NCBI GenBank assembly: GCA_017394475.1
Contig: JAFPYQ010000349.1
Coordinates: forward strand, 1-5,374
Direction of reading: 5' to 3'
Source: Oscillospiraceae bacterium
GTDB taxonomy: Bacteria; Bacillota; Clostridia; Oscillospirales; Ruminococcaceae
DNA length: 5,374 bases
Shown here: positions 1 to 5,374 of the stretch, in pieces
How positions within the stretch are numbered: the stretch's first letter is position 1
Layout of the letters: the number at the start of each line of letters is the position of its first letter
Notes under the pieces: model-generated
Seen by the model: the letters and a program-made list of their open reading frames with translations, nothing else
Told to the model about the DNA's origin: nothing
Databases searched by the model: none
Translations under genes and position numbers: made by a program

Positions 1-1
1 A

Positions 2-409
2 AGGGGTGTCAGCATGATGCCGCTGCTGAGGCAGAAGCGCGACCTTGTGGTGATAGAGCCTCCGAGGGGCAGGCTTAAAAAGTATGATACCGCACTGTAC
101 AGGCGCGGCAGAAGCTATGTGCTGCACAGGGTCATAGGCGTCACCGAAAAGGGCTACCTCATCAGAGGGGACAACACATATACCATAGAGAAAGTCCCCG
201 AAGGCGATGTCATCGGCGTGCTGACGCAATTCAGCCGCGGCGGGAAAAGCCACAGCGTCACCGAAAAGGGCTATCTGCTCTATGTCCGTATATGGGATGG
301 GATATATCCGCTGCGTGCGGCTGTCATGCGGCTCAGGAGCCTACTTATCACATTCCTGCGAAAGACCGGGCTGTACACGGTGGTCAGAGGGATAATAAAG
401 CATGAATGA
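2..409 (+). CDS. S24/S26 family (signal peptidase-like) serine peptidase, 5'-truncated by window edge
   Basis: This is probably a membrane-associated serine peptidase of the S24/S26 clan that cleaves an exported peptide or protein. The first ATG is at 14, but the frame stays open to the left edge and reads G-V-S-M-M-P-L-L across it. That matches the G-x-S-M-x-P box of signal peptidases, so the catalytic Ser is the agc codon at 11-13 and the true start lies outside the window. Downstream come LKKYD, then YVLHRVIG with His at 125-127 where bacterial type I signal peptidases carry the general-base Lys, then RGDN with Asp at 170-172. Ser-His-(Asp) is the SipW/ER-type arrangement. The C-terminal third is basic and amphipathic. 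The last 8 nt overlap the ABC exporter, so the two are probably translationally coupled and functionally linked. AAGGGG at 1-6 could mimic a ribosome site for ATG 14, but starting there would lose the nucleophile. The family call is firm; the substrate is unknown. Confidence 0.82.
   Translation, partial: RGVSMMPLLRQKRDLVVIEPPRGRLKKYDTALYRRGRSYVLHRVIGVTEKGYLIRGDNTYTIEKVPEGDVIGVLTQFSRGGKSHSVTEKGYLLYVRIWDGIYPLRAAVMRLRSLLITFLRKTGLYTVVRGIIKHE
138..273 (+). repeat. Exact 19-nt direct repeat inside the peptidase gene
   Basis: The 19-nt sequence GCGTCACCGAAAAGGGCTA occurs at 138-156 and again at 255-273. The offset is 117 nt, a whole number of codons, so both copies read VTEKGYL in the same frame. 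The first copy lies between the HRVIG box and the RGDN box; the second lies 39 codons later in the C-terminal part. Identity at the DNA level, including synonymous positions, suggests a recent internal duplication or gene conversion, though chance plus codon bias cannot be excluded. Confidence 0.7.
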
Positions 410-2054
410 TACTATCCGCTGGCTTTTCCGCGTGCCGGGCAGAAAGAATATCTGCATAGCCCTGCTGACTCTGCTGCAGGGACTTTCGGGCTGCACAGGG
501 GTATTGTATGCTCTGCTGCTAAAGGAGATCGTTGACTGTGCAGTGAACGGCAACAGTCCGGGATTCTACCGCAATGTGCTGGTGATAGCGGGCTTTGTGA
601 TAATACAGCTTGGGCTTTCTGCTGCTATACGCCATCTGCGGGAGCTCGCCAAGGCCGATATAGAGAACATTTTCAAATCCCGCCTTCTGGGGAATATCCT
701 GAGAAAGGAATACGGTGCGGTTTCAGCCACGCACACCGCCGAATGGATAAACCGCCTTACTAATGACACGGTAGTGGTCTCCTCGGGTTATGCTGATATC
801 CTCCCGGGGCTGGTGGGTACGGTGGTGCGGCTCATCTCCGCCCTTATCATGATAATCACCCTTGACAGGTGGTTCGCCTGCATCCTCATCCCAGGCGGTA
901 TAGCCCTCCTGGGGATAACATATCTGTTCAGAAAGACCCTCAAACGCCTGCACAAGAATATCCAGGAGGCGGACGGAAAGCTGCGGATATTCCTGCAGGA
1001 GCACATCGGCAGCCTGATGATGCTGCGTTCATATACGGCGGAGGAACAGACAGAGCGTGAAGCAGCCCGCTGCATGGATGAACACAAGAAGACACGCATG
1101 AAGCGGATGCTGCTCTCAAATACTGCCAGCACAGGCTATGGTGTGGCGATGCAGGGGATGTACCTTATAGGCGTGATATACTGCGCACAGGGCATTCTCT
1201 CGGGAAATGTGAGCTACGGCACGCTCACGGCCGTGATGCAGCTCATAGGGCAGGTGGAAGGCCCCTTTGCCAGCATATCAGGCTTTATTCCCAGATGGTT
1301 CGCCATGACCGCCAGTGCAGAAAGGCTAATGGAGATAGAGAGCCTGGCGGATGACGGGGAGATAAAGGAACTCTCCCGGATAACGGATATATATGAGAAC
1401 TCATTTGTGGCACTGGGTCTTGAAAATGCCGCATTCACATACACATCGGGAGAGGCTCCCACGGTCTTCGGGAAACTGAGCCTTGAAATAAAAAAGGGCG
1501 AATATGTGGCATTCACAGGGCACAGCGGATGCGGCAAATCCACGGTGCTCAAACTCCTCATGAGCATGTACCCCTTAGACAGCGGGGAGAGATACATCAC
1601 CTGCTCACAGGGGCGGGTGAGCCTTGACCCGTCATGGCGGCGGCTCTTTGCCTATGTTCCCCAGGGGAATGTGCTGATGTCGGGCAGCATAAAGGATATA
1701 GTCACCTTCGGAGATGCTGCGCACGCCGATGATGAGGAGCGGATAAAACGCGCCCTGTTCATAGCCTGCGCAGACGGTTTCGTGGATGATATTTCCACAG
1801 TCCTCGGTGAAAGGGGCACAGGGCTTTCCGAGGGGCAGATGCAGAGGCTCGCCATCGCAAGGGCAGTCTTTTCCGACAGACCCATCCTTCTCCTTGACGA
1901 GGCGACCAGCGCTCTGGATGAGGCCACAGAGAAACAAGTCCTGGAAAATCTGCGGACCCTTACGGATAAGACGGTCATCATAGTGACCCACAGAAGAGCA
2001 GCCCTCTCCGTGTGCGACAGGGAAATAGACCTTTCCAACGAACGGCAGATGTAA
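402..2054 (+). CDS. ABC transporter, type I exporter with fused permease and ATPase domains
   Basis: This 550-residue half-transporter should dimerise in the cytoplasmic membrane and use ATP to export a substrate. The N-terminal domain (about residues 15-300) has hydrophobic segments near 17-41, 55-78, 128-154, 158-177 and 250-294, consistent with a six-helix exporter fold. The ATPase domain is canonical: Walker A GHSGCGKST at 373-381, Q-loop Gln421 in YVPQGN, signature LSEGQ at 475-479, Walker B ILLLDE ending at Glu500, D-loop SALD to 506, and switch His530. All catalytic residues are intact. There is no C39 leader-peptidase domain at the N terminus, so a separate enzyme would have to trim any peptide cargo; the overlapping upstream S24/S26 peptidase is the obvious candidate. 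GAGGG at 387-391 is a plausible ribosome site about 10 nt before ATG 402. The gene ends 1 nt before a strong terminator stem, so it is the last gene of its operon. Peptide export is inferred from context; a lipid or drug substrate remains possible. Confidence 0.93.
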   Translation: MNDTIRWLFRVPGRKNICIALLTLLQGLSGCTGVLYALLLKEIVDCAVNGNSPGFYRNVLVIAGFVIIQLGLSAAIRHLRELAKADIENIFKSRLLGNILRKEYGAVSATHTAEWINRLTNDTVVVSSGYADILPGLVGTVVRLISALIMIITLDRWFACILIPGGIALLGITYLFRKTLKRLHKNIQEADGKLRIFLQEHIGSLMMLRSYTAEEQTEREAARCMDEHKKTRMKRMLLSNTASTGYGVAMQGMYLIGVIYCAQGILSGNVSYGTLTAVMQLIGQVEGPFASISGFIPRWFAMTASAERLMEIESLADDGEIKELSRITDIYENSFVALGLENAAFTYTSGEAPTVFGKLSLEIKKGEYVAFTGHSGCGKSTVLKLLMSMYPLDSGERYITCSQGRVSLDPSWRRLFAYVPQGNVLMSGSIKDIVTFGDAAHADDEERIKRALFIACADGFVDDISTVLGERGTGLSEGQMQRLAIARAVFSDRPILLLDEATSALDEATEKQVLENLRTLTDKTVIIVTHRRAALSVCDREIDLSNERQM

Positions 2055-2055
2055 A

Positions 2056-2104
2056 ACATCCCCGTATAAAGATCATAACGACCTTTATACGGGGATGTGT
2101 TTTT
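2056..2104. terminator. Bidirectional rho-independent terminator between convergent genes
   Basis: Positions 2056-2071 pair perfectly with 2083-2098, a 16-bp stem around an 11-nt loop (2072-2082). On the + strand the stem is followed by GTTTTT (2099-2104), terminating the exporter operon. On the - strand it is followed by TTT after the closing base pair, terminating the symporter, whose stop codon is 13 nt away. The A-tract/T-tract symmetry on the two sides is what a shared terminator should show. Confidence 0.93.
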
Positions 2105-2111
2105 GATGTGA

Positions 2112-3689
2112 TCAGTCTTCTCCGGTCTCTGCGATCTTCTTTGCGTTCTCTGCATTTATCTCGGGGAAGAATGACAGGACGGGCTCTTCATCCTTTTTGC
2201 CCTTTATGCGCCTGTCGATATAGTTTGAGGTTATCCTGCGCACCAGCGGAGCAAGAGACACCACGCCGATGAGGTTGGGTATCATCATCATGCCGTTGAA
2301 GGTATCGGAAATATCCCATGCAAGGCTGGAGGTCATAACAGAGCCCGAGATTATCATAGCGACGAATATCACCTTATATACCTTGACTGCGGTCTGAGCC
2401 TTCTCGCCTGCCAGGTATTCCACAGCCTTTGTGCCGTAATGCGACCAGCCGAGGACGGTGGTGAATGCGAACAGCAGGATAGCAAGGGCTATGAAATAAC
2501 GGCCAAGCTCAAAATCACCGAATTTGAACACGGTGTTGAATGCCTCTGCAACGAGAGTGGAGTCGCTGTCCGTAACGGCTGCACCCGTAGTGAGATCGAT
2601 AACGCCCGATGTGAGTATAGTAAGTGCTGTCATGGTGCAAACTACCATAGTATCTGCAAACACCTCGAAAATGCCCCAGAGTCCCTGCTTTACGGGCTCC
2701 ACAACATTTGAGTTTGAGTGTACCATAACAGATGAGCCAAGGCCTGCTTCATTTGAGAACACGCCTCTCTTGCAGCCCATGGTTATGACCTGTTTGAGAG
2801 CTATGCCGCCTGCAGCGCCCCATGCAGCCTTAGCAGTGAATGCGCTGGTGAATATGGCACCCAGGGCATTGCCTATCTGACCTGCGTTCCTGAATATGAT
2901 CACCAGTGAGCCGATGACGAATGCCACCACCATAAAGGGGACTATCTTTTCAGCCACAAGGGCTATCCTCTGCAGTCCGCCGATGACTATGATGCCCACC
3001 AGCATCATGAGCAGGACACCCACAATGAGCATATAGAGGCTGACGGCGGAACCGCTTTCGGAGGTGTAGAGTATCTGTGATGAAAGAGGCCTGATATCGA
3101 ATGCAGATGTGAAGTTCACGACTATCTTGTTTATCTGCCCCATGTTGCCGATACCGAAGGATGCCAGAACAGCACATATCGCAAATATAACTGCAAGCAC
3201 GCGGCCGACACCTTTCATGCCCTTGTATCCGCCCAGACCGTCCTGCAGGTAGTACATAGCGCCCCCGGACCATTCGCCTTCCTTGTTCTTCCTGCGGAAG
3301 TAGATGCCCAGGATGTTTTCGGAGTAGTTGGTCATCATGCCGAAGAACGCCGCTATCCACATCCAGAACACAGCACCCGGGCCTCCCGACATTATTGCCG
3401 CAGCCACGCCTGCGATATTGCCCACGCCCACAGTTGCCGCAAGTGCGGTACAAAGTGCCTGGAACTGGGATATAGAGGCCTTTTCTCCCGTGTGCCCCTT
3501 TACCTTGTTATCAAACATGCTGCCGATGGTCTTTTTCATCCAGTGACCGATATGTGTCACCTGGAAAAATCCCGTGAGGACGGTCATTATGACACCCACC
3601 GCTATGAGCAGCCAGACGCCTATCTTCGTCCACACCAGAGTGTTCACCGCATCGTTTACATCAGTAACGATATCAAGGAACGAATTCAT
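2112..3689 (-). CDS. Sodium:alanine/glycine symporter, AGCS family
   Basis: This integral membrane transporter couples uptake of alanine, glycine or a related small amino acid to sodium entry. The 525-residue protein (from ATG 3689) carries the family hallmarks: GVGNIAG at 88-94, GGPGAVFWMW at 102-111, the GGAMYY stretch near 142-147, KRGVFSNEAGLGS around 307-319, and the segment EPVKQGLWGIFEVFADT ending near 347. About ten or eleven hydrophobic helices run through the chain, followed by a charged cytoplasmic tail. Two further in-frame ATGs lie just upstream (3695, 3698), but the ribosome site AAAGG (3703-3699) abuts the first and sits 9 nt from the third, so 3689 is preferred. The chain seems slightly longer than typical members, with extra residues around 200-222. 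It has its own promoter and terminator and no operon partner, so it looks monocistronic. The family is certain; the exact substrate and whether Na+ or H+ is coupled are not readable from sequence. Confidence 0.95.
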   Translation of the reverse strand: MNSFLDIVTDVNDAVNTLVWTKIGVWLLIAVGVIMTVLTGFFQVTHIGHWMKKTIGSMFDNKVKGHTGEKASISQFQALCTALAATVGVGNIAGVAAAIMSGGPGAVFWMWIAAFFGMMTNYSENILGIYFRRKNKEGEWSGGAMYYLQDGLGGYKGMKGVGRVLAVIFAICAVLASFGIGNMGQINKIVVNFTSAFDIRPLSSQILYTSESGSAVSLYMLIVGVLLMMLVGIIVIGGLQRIALVAEKIVPFMVVAFVIGSLVIIFRNAGQIGNALGAIFTSAFTAKAAWGAAGGIALKQVITMGCKRGVFSNEAGLGSSVMVHSNSNVVEPVKQGLWGIFEVFADTMVVCTMTALTILTSGVIDLTTGAAVTDSDSTLVAEAFNTVFKFGDFELGRYFIALAILLFAFTTVLGWSHYGTKAVEYLAGEKAQTAVKVYKVIFVAMIISGSVMTSSLAWDISDTFNGMMMIPNLIGVVSLAPLVRRITSNYIDRRIKGKKDEEPVLSFFPEINAENAKKIAETGED

Positions 3690-3698
3690 TATCATCAT

Positions 3699-3703
3699 CC
3701 TTT
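3699..3703 (-). promoter_or_regulatory. Ribosome binding site that decides the symporter start
   Basis: On the - strand AAAGG is followed immediately by ATGATGATAATG. Spacing to the three candidate ATGs is 0, 3 and 9 nt. Only the last (3689) has workable spacing, so the protein most likely begins M-N-S-F rather than M-M-I-M-N-S-F. Confidence 0.72.
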
Positions 3704-3737
3704 ATTGGTTTTTCTGACCGATATGTCATACTTTAAG

Positions 3738-3766
3738 ATTTTATCATATAATAAAGGAAATGTCAA
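3738..3766 (-). promoter_or_regulatory. Sigma-A promoter for the symporter
   Basis: Reading the - strand, TTGACA (3766-3761) is a perfect -35 box, followed by a 17-bp spacer and TAAAAT (3743-3738), five of six matches to the -10 consensus. Transcription should begin near 3731, giving a leader of roughly 40 nt before ATG 3689. That is too short for a riboswitch, so any control is likely at the promoter itself. Confidence 0.82.
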
Positions 3767-3805
3767 GAAAAATGCAAGAAGTTGTTTGTGAAAATTCATT
3801 TTCAG

Positions 3806-3819
3806 AGAAAATATTTTCT
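3806..3819. promoter_or_regulatory. 14-bp perfect palindrome in the divergent intergenic region, possible operator
   Basis: AGAAAATATTTTCT is identical to its reverse complement. It lies between the two divergent promoters, about 40 bp upstream of the symporter -35 box and about 63 bp upstream of the -35 box of the right-hand unit. A related AT core, AAATATTT at 3873-3880, sits directly upstream of the latter -35 box, with its centre 64 bp from this one, about six helical turns. It could bind a dimeric regulator, but the A+T-rich context makes chance symmetry possible. The rest of 3700-3949 holds only the two promoters and a ribosome site; I see no RNA gene or ORF worth calling there. Confidence 0.4.
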
Positions 3820-3881
3820 AAAAGACATTCAAAACGGGATAAAAAGTGAACATTTTCGTCTGCCTGTCTCAAAAATATTTC

Positions 3882-3910
3882 TTGACATCATTGTAAAAAC
3901 TGCGTATAAT
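3882..3910 (+). promoter_or_regulatory. Perfect-consensus sigma-A promoter of the two-gene unit
   Basis: TTGACA (3882-3887), a 17-bp spacer and TATAAT (3905-3910) match the housekeeping promoter consensus at all twelve positions with ideal spacing. An A/T run (3871-3880) immediately upstream could act as an UP element. Transcription should start near 3917, giving a leader of about 33 nt. Such a strong core promoter implies high basal expression unless a repressor holds it down. Confidence 0.9.
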
Positions 3911-3936
3911 AATGATATGATACTATGCCATACGGT

Positions 3937-3943
3937 AAAGGAG
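3937..3943 (+). promoter_or_regulatory. Ribosome binding site fixing the DUF4869-like start
   Basis: AAAGGAG lies 6 nt before ATG 3950. The frame stays open upstream to an ATG at 3782, but that lies before the promoter, so 3950 is the supported start. Confidence 0.88.
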
Positions 3944-3949
3944 CAGATA

Positions 3950-4387
3950 ATGCTTAATATTATATTCGGGGATCATCCCGATGCAATATATAACACAAAT
4001 GTGTATTTCAACAACACCTACAAGGACAGGTGGATAACAACAGAGCTTGCCAAAGAGGTCATAAAAGCCGTTGACAGGTCTGAGGTGATAGATGAAAAGA
4101 CCATACACAGCCCTTTGTTCGGCAATATCAGTCCTAAAAGACTGTCGGCAGGCACAAAAACTGTACTGTTGATAGCATTTGACAGGACAAAGATATTCAA
4201 CGCCTCAAACTGCGGGGATAACTGCGCCGAATATATCCTCCGGATAGCCGAAGACAGGAAGGTACTTATAAATCTCCGTCATCTCATGGATTTCGGCAAG
4301 GGAAAATTCAGGATAAAGGTTGTCAATACGGGAAAGATCGTCAATGATATGGGTGAGCTTGTGCTTGAAGCAGGCGAATTTGTATGA
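3950..4387 (+). CDS. DUF4869-like protein of unknown function, first gene of a two-gene unit
   Basis: This is a 145-residue soluble protein with no signal peptide or membrane segment. Its opening M-L-N-I-I-F-G-D, followed by AIYNTNVYFNNTY (12-24) and WIT (28-30), resembles what I remember of DUF4869, a family of about 150 residues with no assigned function, found mainly in Clostridia. Other landmarks are the VDRSEVID stretch (41-48), a region read as P-x-L-F-G-N-I-S-P-K-x-L-S-A-G-T-K-T (55-71), and a C-terminal half with NCGDNCAEYIL (87-97) followed by strand-like segments. The two Cys at 88 and 92 flank Gly-Asp-Asn, but two Cys alone do not make a metal site. The stop codon is 7 nt before the next ATG, so it is cotranscribed, and probably cotranslated, with the ATPase gene. 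Start choice rests on the AAAGGAG site and on the promoter lying between 3782 and 3950. The family assignment is from memory of the sequence pattern; the function is unknown. Confidence 0.75.
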   Translation: MLNIIFGDHPDAIYNTNVYFNNTYKDRWITTELAKEVIKAVDRSEVIDEKTIHSPLFGNISPKRLSAGTKTVLLIAFDRTKIFNASNCGDNCAEYILRIAEDRKVLINLRHLMDFGKGKFRIKVVNTGKIVNDMGELVLEAGEFV

Positions 4388-4392
4388 GGTGA
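4386..4392 (+). promoter_or_regulatory. Ribosome binding site overlapping the upstream stop codon
   Basis: GAGGTGA (4386-4392) overlaps the TGA stop (4385-4387) of the DUF4869-like gene and matches seven bases of the canonical anti-Shine-Dalgarno complement AAGGAGGTGATC. It precedes ATG 4395 by 2 nt from its last base (5 nt from the GAGG core). This arrangement supports translational coupling and selects 4395 over the in-frame ATG at 4320 inside the upstream gene. Confidence 0.75.
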
Positions 4393-4394
4393 GT

Positions 4395-5363
4395 ATGAAA
4401 GGAAAGCATGAGGTCATAGTATCTAACCGTGATGTCAAATTCACTTTCACGCTTAACAGGAATATCACTGTTGTGCGTGGGAAAAGTGCCACGGGCAAGA
4501 CGACTTTATATGAAATGATCGCCGAATATACCCGTTTGGGTGATAAAAGCGGCGTTAACATAAAGTGCGACAAAAAATGTGCAGCAATCGTCTATGAGGA
4601 CTGGTTGGGAGCATTAAAGAAGATAAAGGACAGCATTGTTTTTATTGATGAAGACCAGGATTTTGTCAATTCCCATGAATTTGCACAGGCAGCGAAAAAT
4701 TCGGATAATTACTATGTGATATTCAACAGAGAGGGAATGCACGAGCTGCCATATAGTGTTGAAGAAATATATGAGATACGCTCTAAGGGCAAATATCATA
4801 CATTTTCCAAAATGTACAGATTTGACGATAATCATTTGCTCACAGGCAGAAACCGCAGGACAGTAAAGAACGACATTTTTCTCACCGAGGATTCGGGAGC
4901 GGGCTTTGAATTCTATCGGGATTATTTCAAGGACAGCGATATTATCTGTGCCTCATCATCTTCAAATTCAAATATATTCAGTTTTCTGAAAGAGCACAAG
5001 GACAAGAAAATACTTATCGTTGCCGACGGAGCTGCTTTCGGTTCGGAGATCGACAGAATAATAAAGCTGCAGGATACTGTCAATTTCAGGTTATACCTGC
5101 CCGAATCATTTGAATGGTTGATACTGCGTTCGGGACTGATAAAAAATGATGAGCTCGGTTCAATGCTTGATGATCCGTCGGAACATATCGAAAGCTCGGA
5201 GCATTTCAGCTGGGAGATCTTCTTTGAAAAATATCTCATCAAAGCGACAAAGGACAAGGTCAACAAGCGGTTCAAATATGAAAAGGGACATATAAATCCC
5301 GTATATCTTATTGCTGTACATTCCAAAGCGATAGTAAAAGAAATATTCCCGGAAACGGAATAA
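4395..5363 (+). CDS. P-loop NTPase with possible TOPRIM-like C-terminal half, function unknown
   Basis: This is a 322-residue, probably cytoplasmic protein that I cannot assign to a named family. The N-terminal half is a small nucleotide-binding domain: strand NITVVR, Walker A GKSATGKTT at 29-37 with Lys35, and Walker B IVFIDEDQD at 81-89 with Asp85 and Glu86, then a strand-like YYVIFNREG near 109-117. Walker A and B are only about 50 residues apart, with no LSGGQ-type signature, so it is not an ABC or SMC ATPase. From about 160 the chain changes: FLTEDSGAGFEFYRDYF with Glu165, a second strand DIICASS, then KKILIVADGAAFG with Asp211, then LYLPESFEWLIL starting near 233. This acidic-residue and strand order is reminiscent of TOPRIM domains in OLD and DUF4435-type proteins, but the second Asp of the DxD motif is replaced (DGA). 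A charged helical tail follows. It is tightly coupled to the DUF4869-like gene. The NTPase call is strong, the TOPRIM call tentative, and the biological role unknown. Confidence 0.78.
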   Translation: MKGKHEVIVSNRDVKFTFTLNRNITVVRGKSATGKTTLYEMIAEYTRLGDKSGVNIKCDKKCAAIVYEDWLGALKKIKDSIVFIDEDQDFVNSHEFAQAAKNSDNYYVIFNREGMHELPYSVEEIYEIRSKGKYHTFSKMYRFDDNHLLTGRNRRTVKNDIFLTEDSGAGFEFYRDYFKDSDIICASSSSNSNIFSFLKEHKDKKILIVADGAAFGSEIDRIIKLQDTVNFRLYLPESFEWLILRSGLIKNDELGSMLDDPSEHIESSEHFSWEIFFEKYLIKATKDKVNKRFKYEKGHINPVYLIAVHSKAIVKEIFPETE

Positions 5364-5374
5364 GAAAAACGTCA

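Noticed and set aside
1652..2155. Long antisense reading frame opposite the 3' end of the exporter gene
   Set aside because: It crosses the terminator hairpin, has no recognisable domain, and lies opposite the conserved ATPase motifs, so it is a shadow of the real gene.
2950..3453. Second - strand reading frame overlapping the symporter in another frame
   Set aside because: Its protein is rich in Arg, Gly and Cys with no family pattern, while the overlapping frame encodes the conserved AGCS motifs.
3690..3698. Symporter start at 3698 or 3695
   Set aside because: The AAAGG ribosome site abuts or nearly abuts these ATGs, leaving no workable spacing; 3689 has 9 nt.
3922..3934. Small inverted repeat TATGCCATA in the leader of the two-gene unit
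   Set aside because: Four base pairs around one base is too short to support a hairpin or an operator claim.
3782..3949. Upstream extension of the DUF4869-like reading frame to ATG 3782
   Set aside because: The extension runs through the consensus promoter (3882-3910) and lies before the expected transcription start; the strong AAAGGAG site supports 3950.
3700..3949. Riboswitch or small RNA in the divergent intergenic region
   Set aside because: Both leaders are only about 30-40 nt, the region is A+T-rich without stable long stems, and no riboswitch-like conserved core is visible.
4320..4394. ATG 4320 as the start of the NTPase gene
   Set aside because: It would overlap the upstream gene by 68 nt and has no clear ribosome site; ATG 4395 is preceded by GAGGTGA, and the P-loop strand begins soon after it.

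Overview
The window looks like a chromosomal segment of a Gram-positive, Clostridia-type gut or rumen bacterium, possibly Ruminococcus or a relative. This is inferred from the strong Shine-Dalgarno sites, consensus sigma-A promoters, the SipW-like (serine-histidine) S24/S26 peptidase, the AGCS symporter, and a DUF4869-like protein of a kind I associate with such bacteria. It is not proven. Four complete genes and one gene cut by the left edge account for nearly all of it.

Left part (2-2054, + strand): the end of an operon. A 5'-truncated S24/S26 peptidase, whose catalytic serine codon lies just before the first visible ATG, overlaps by 8 nt a full-length type I ABC exporter (membrane domain fused to a canonical ATPase domain). 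A serine peptidase coupled to an exporter suggests processing and export of a peptide; the precursor or other partners would lie upstream of the window. The operon ends at a 16-bp perfect hairpin that also serves the convergent gene.

Middle (2112-3689, - strand): a monocistronic sodium:alanine/glycine symporter (AGCS family). It has its own near-consensus promoter, a short leader and the shared bidirectional terminator.

Right part (3700-5363, + strand): a 250-bp A+T-rich divergent intergenic region holds a 14-bp perfect palindrome and a perfect-consensus sigma-A promoter (TTGACA, 17 bp, TATAAT). That promoter drives a tight two-gene unit. The first gene encodes a 145-residue protein that I recognise as DUF4869-like. 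The second encodes a 322-residue protein with a compact P-loop NTPase half (Walker A and B about 50 residues apart) and a C-terminal half with a TOPRIM-like strand and motif pattern. The unit is visibly more A+T-rich than its neighbours and has no assigned function. It is the best candidate here for an undescribed system, perhaps an accessory or defence-type module, but that role is inference only.
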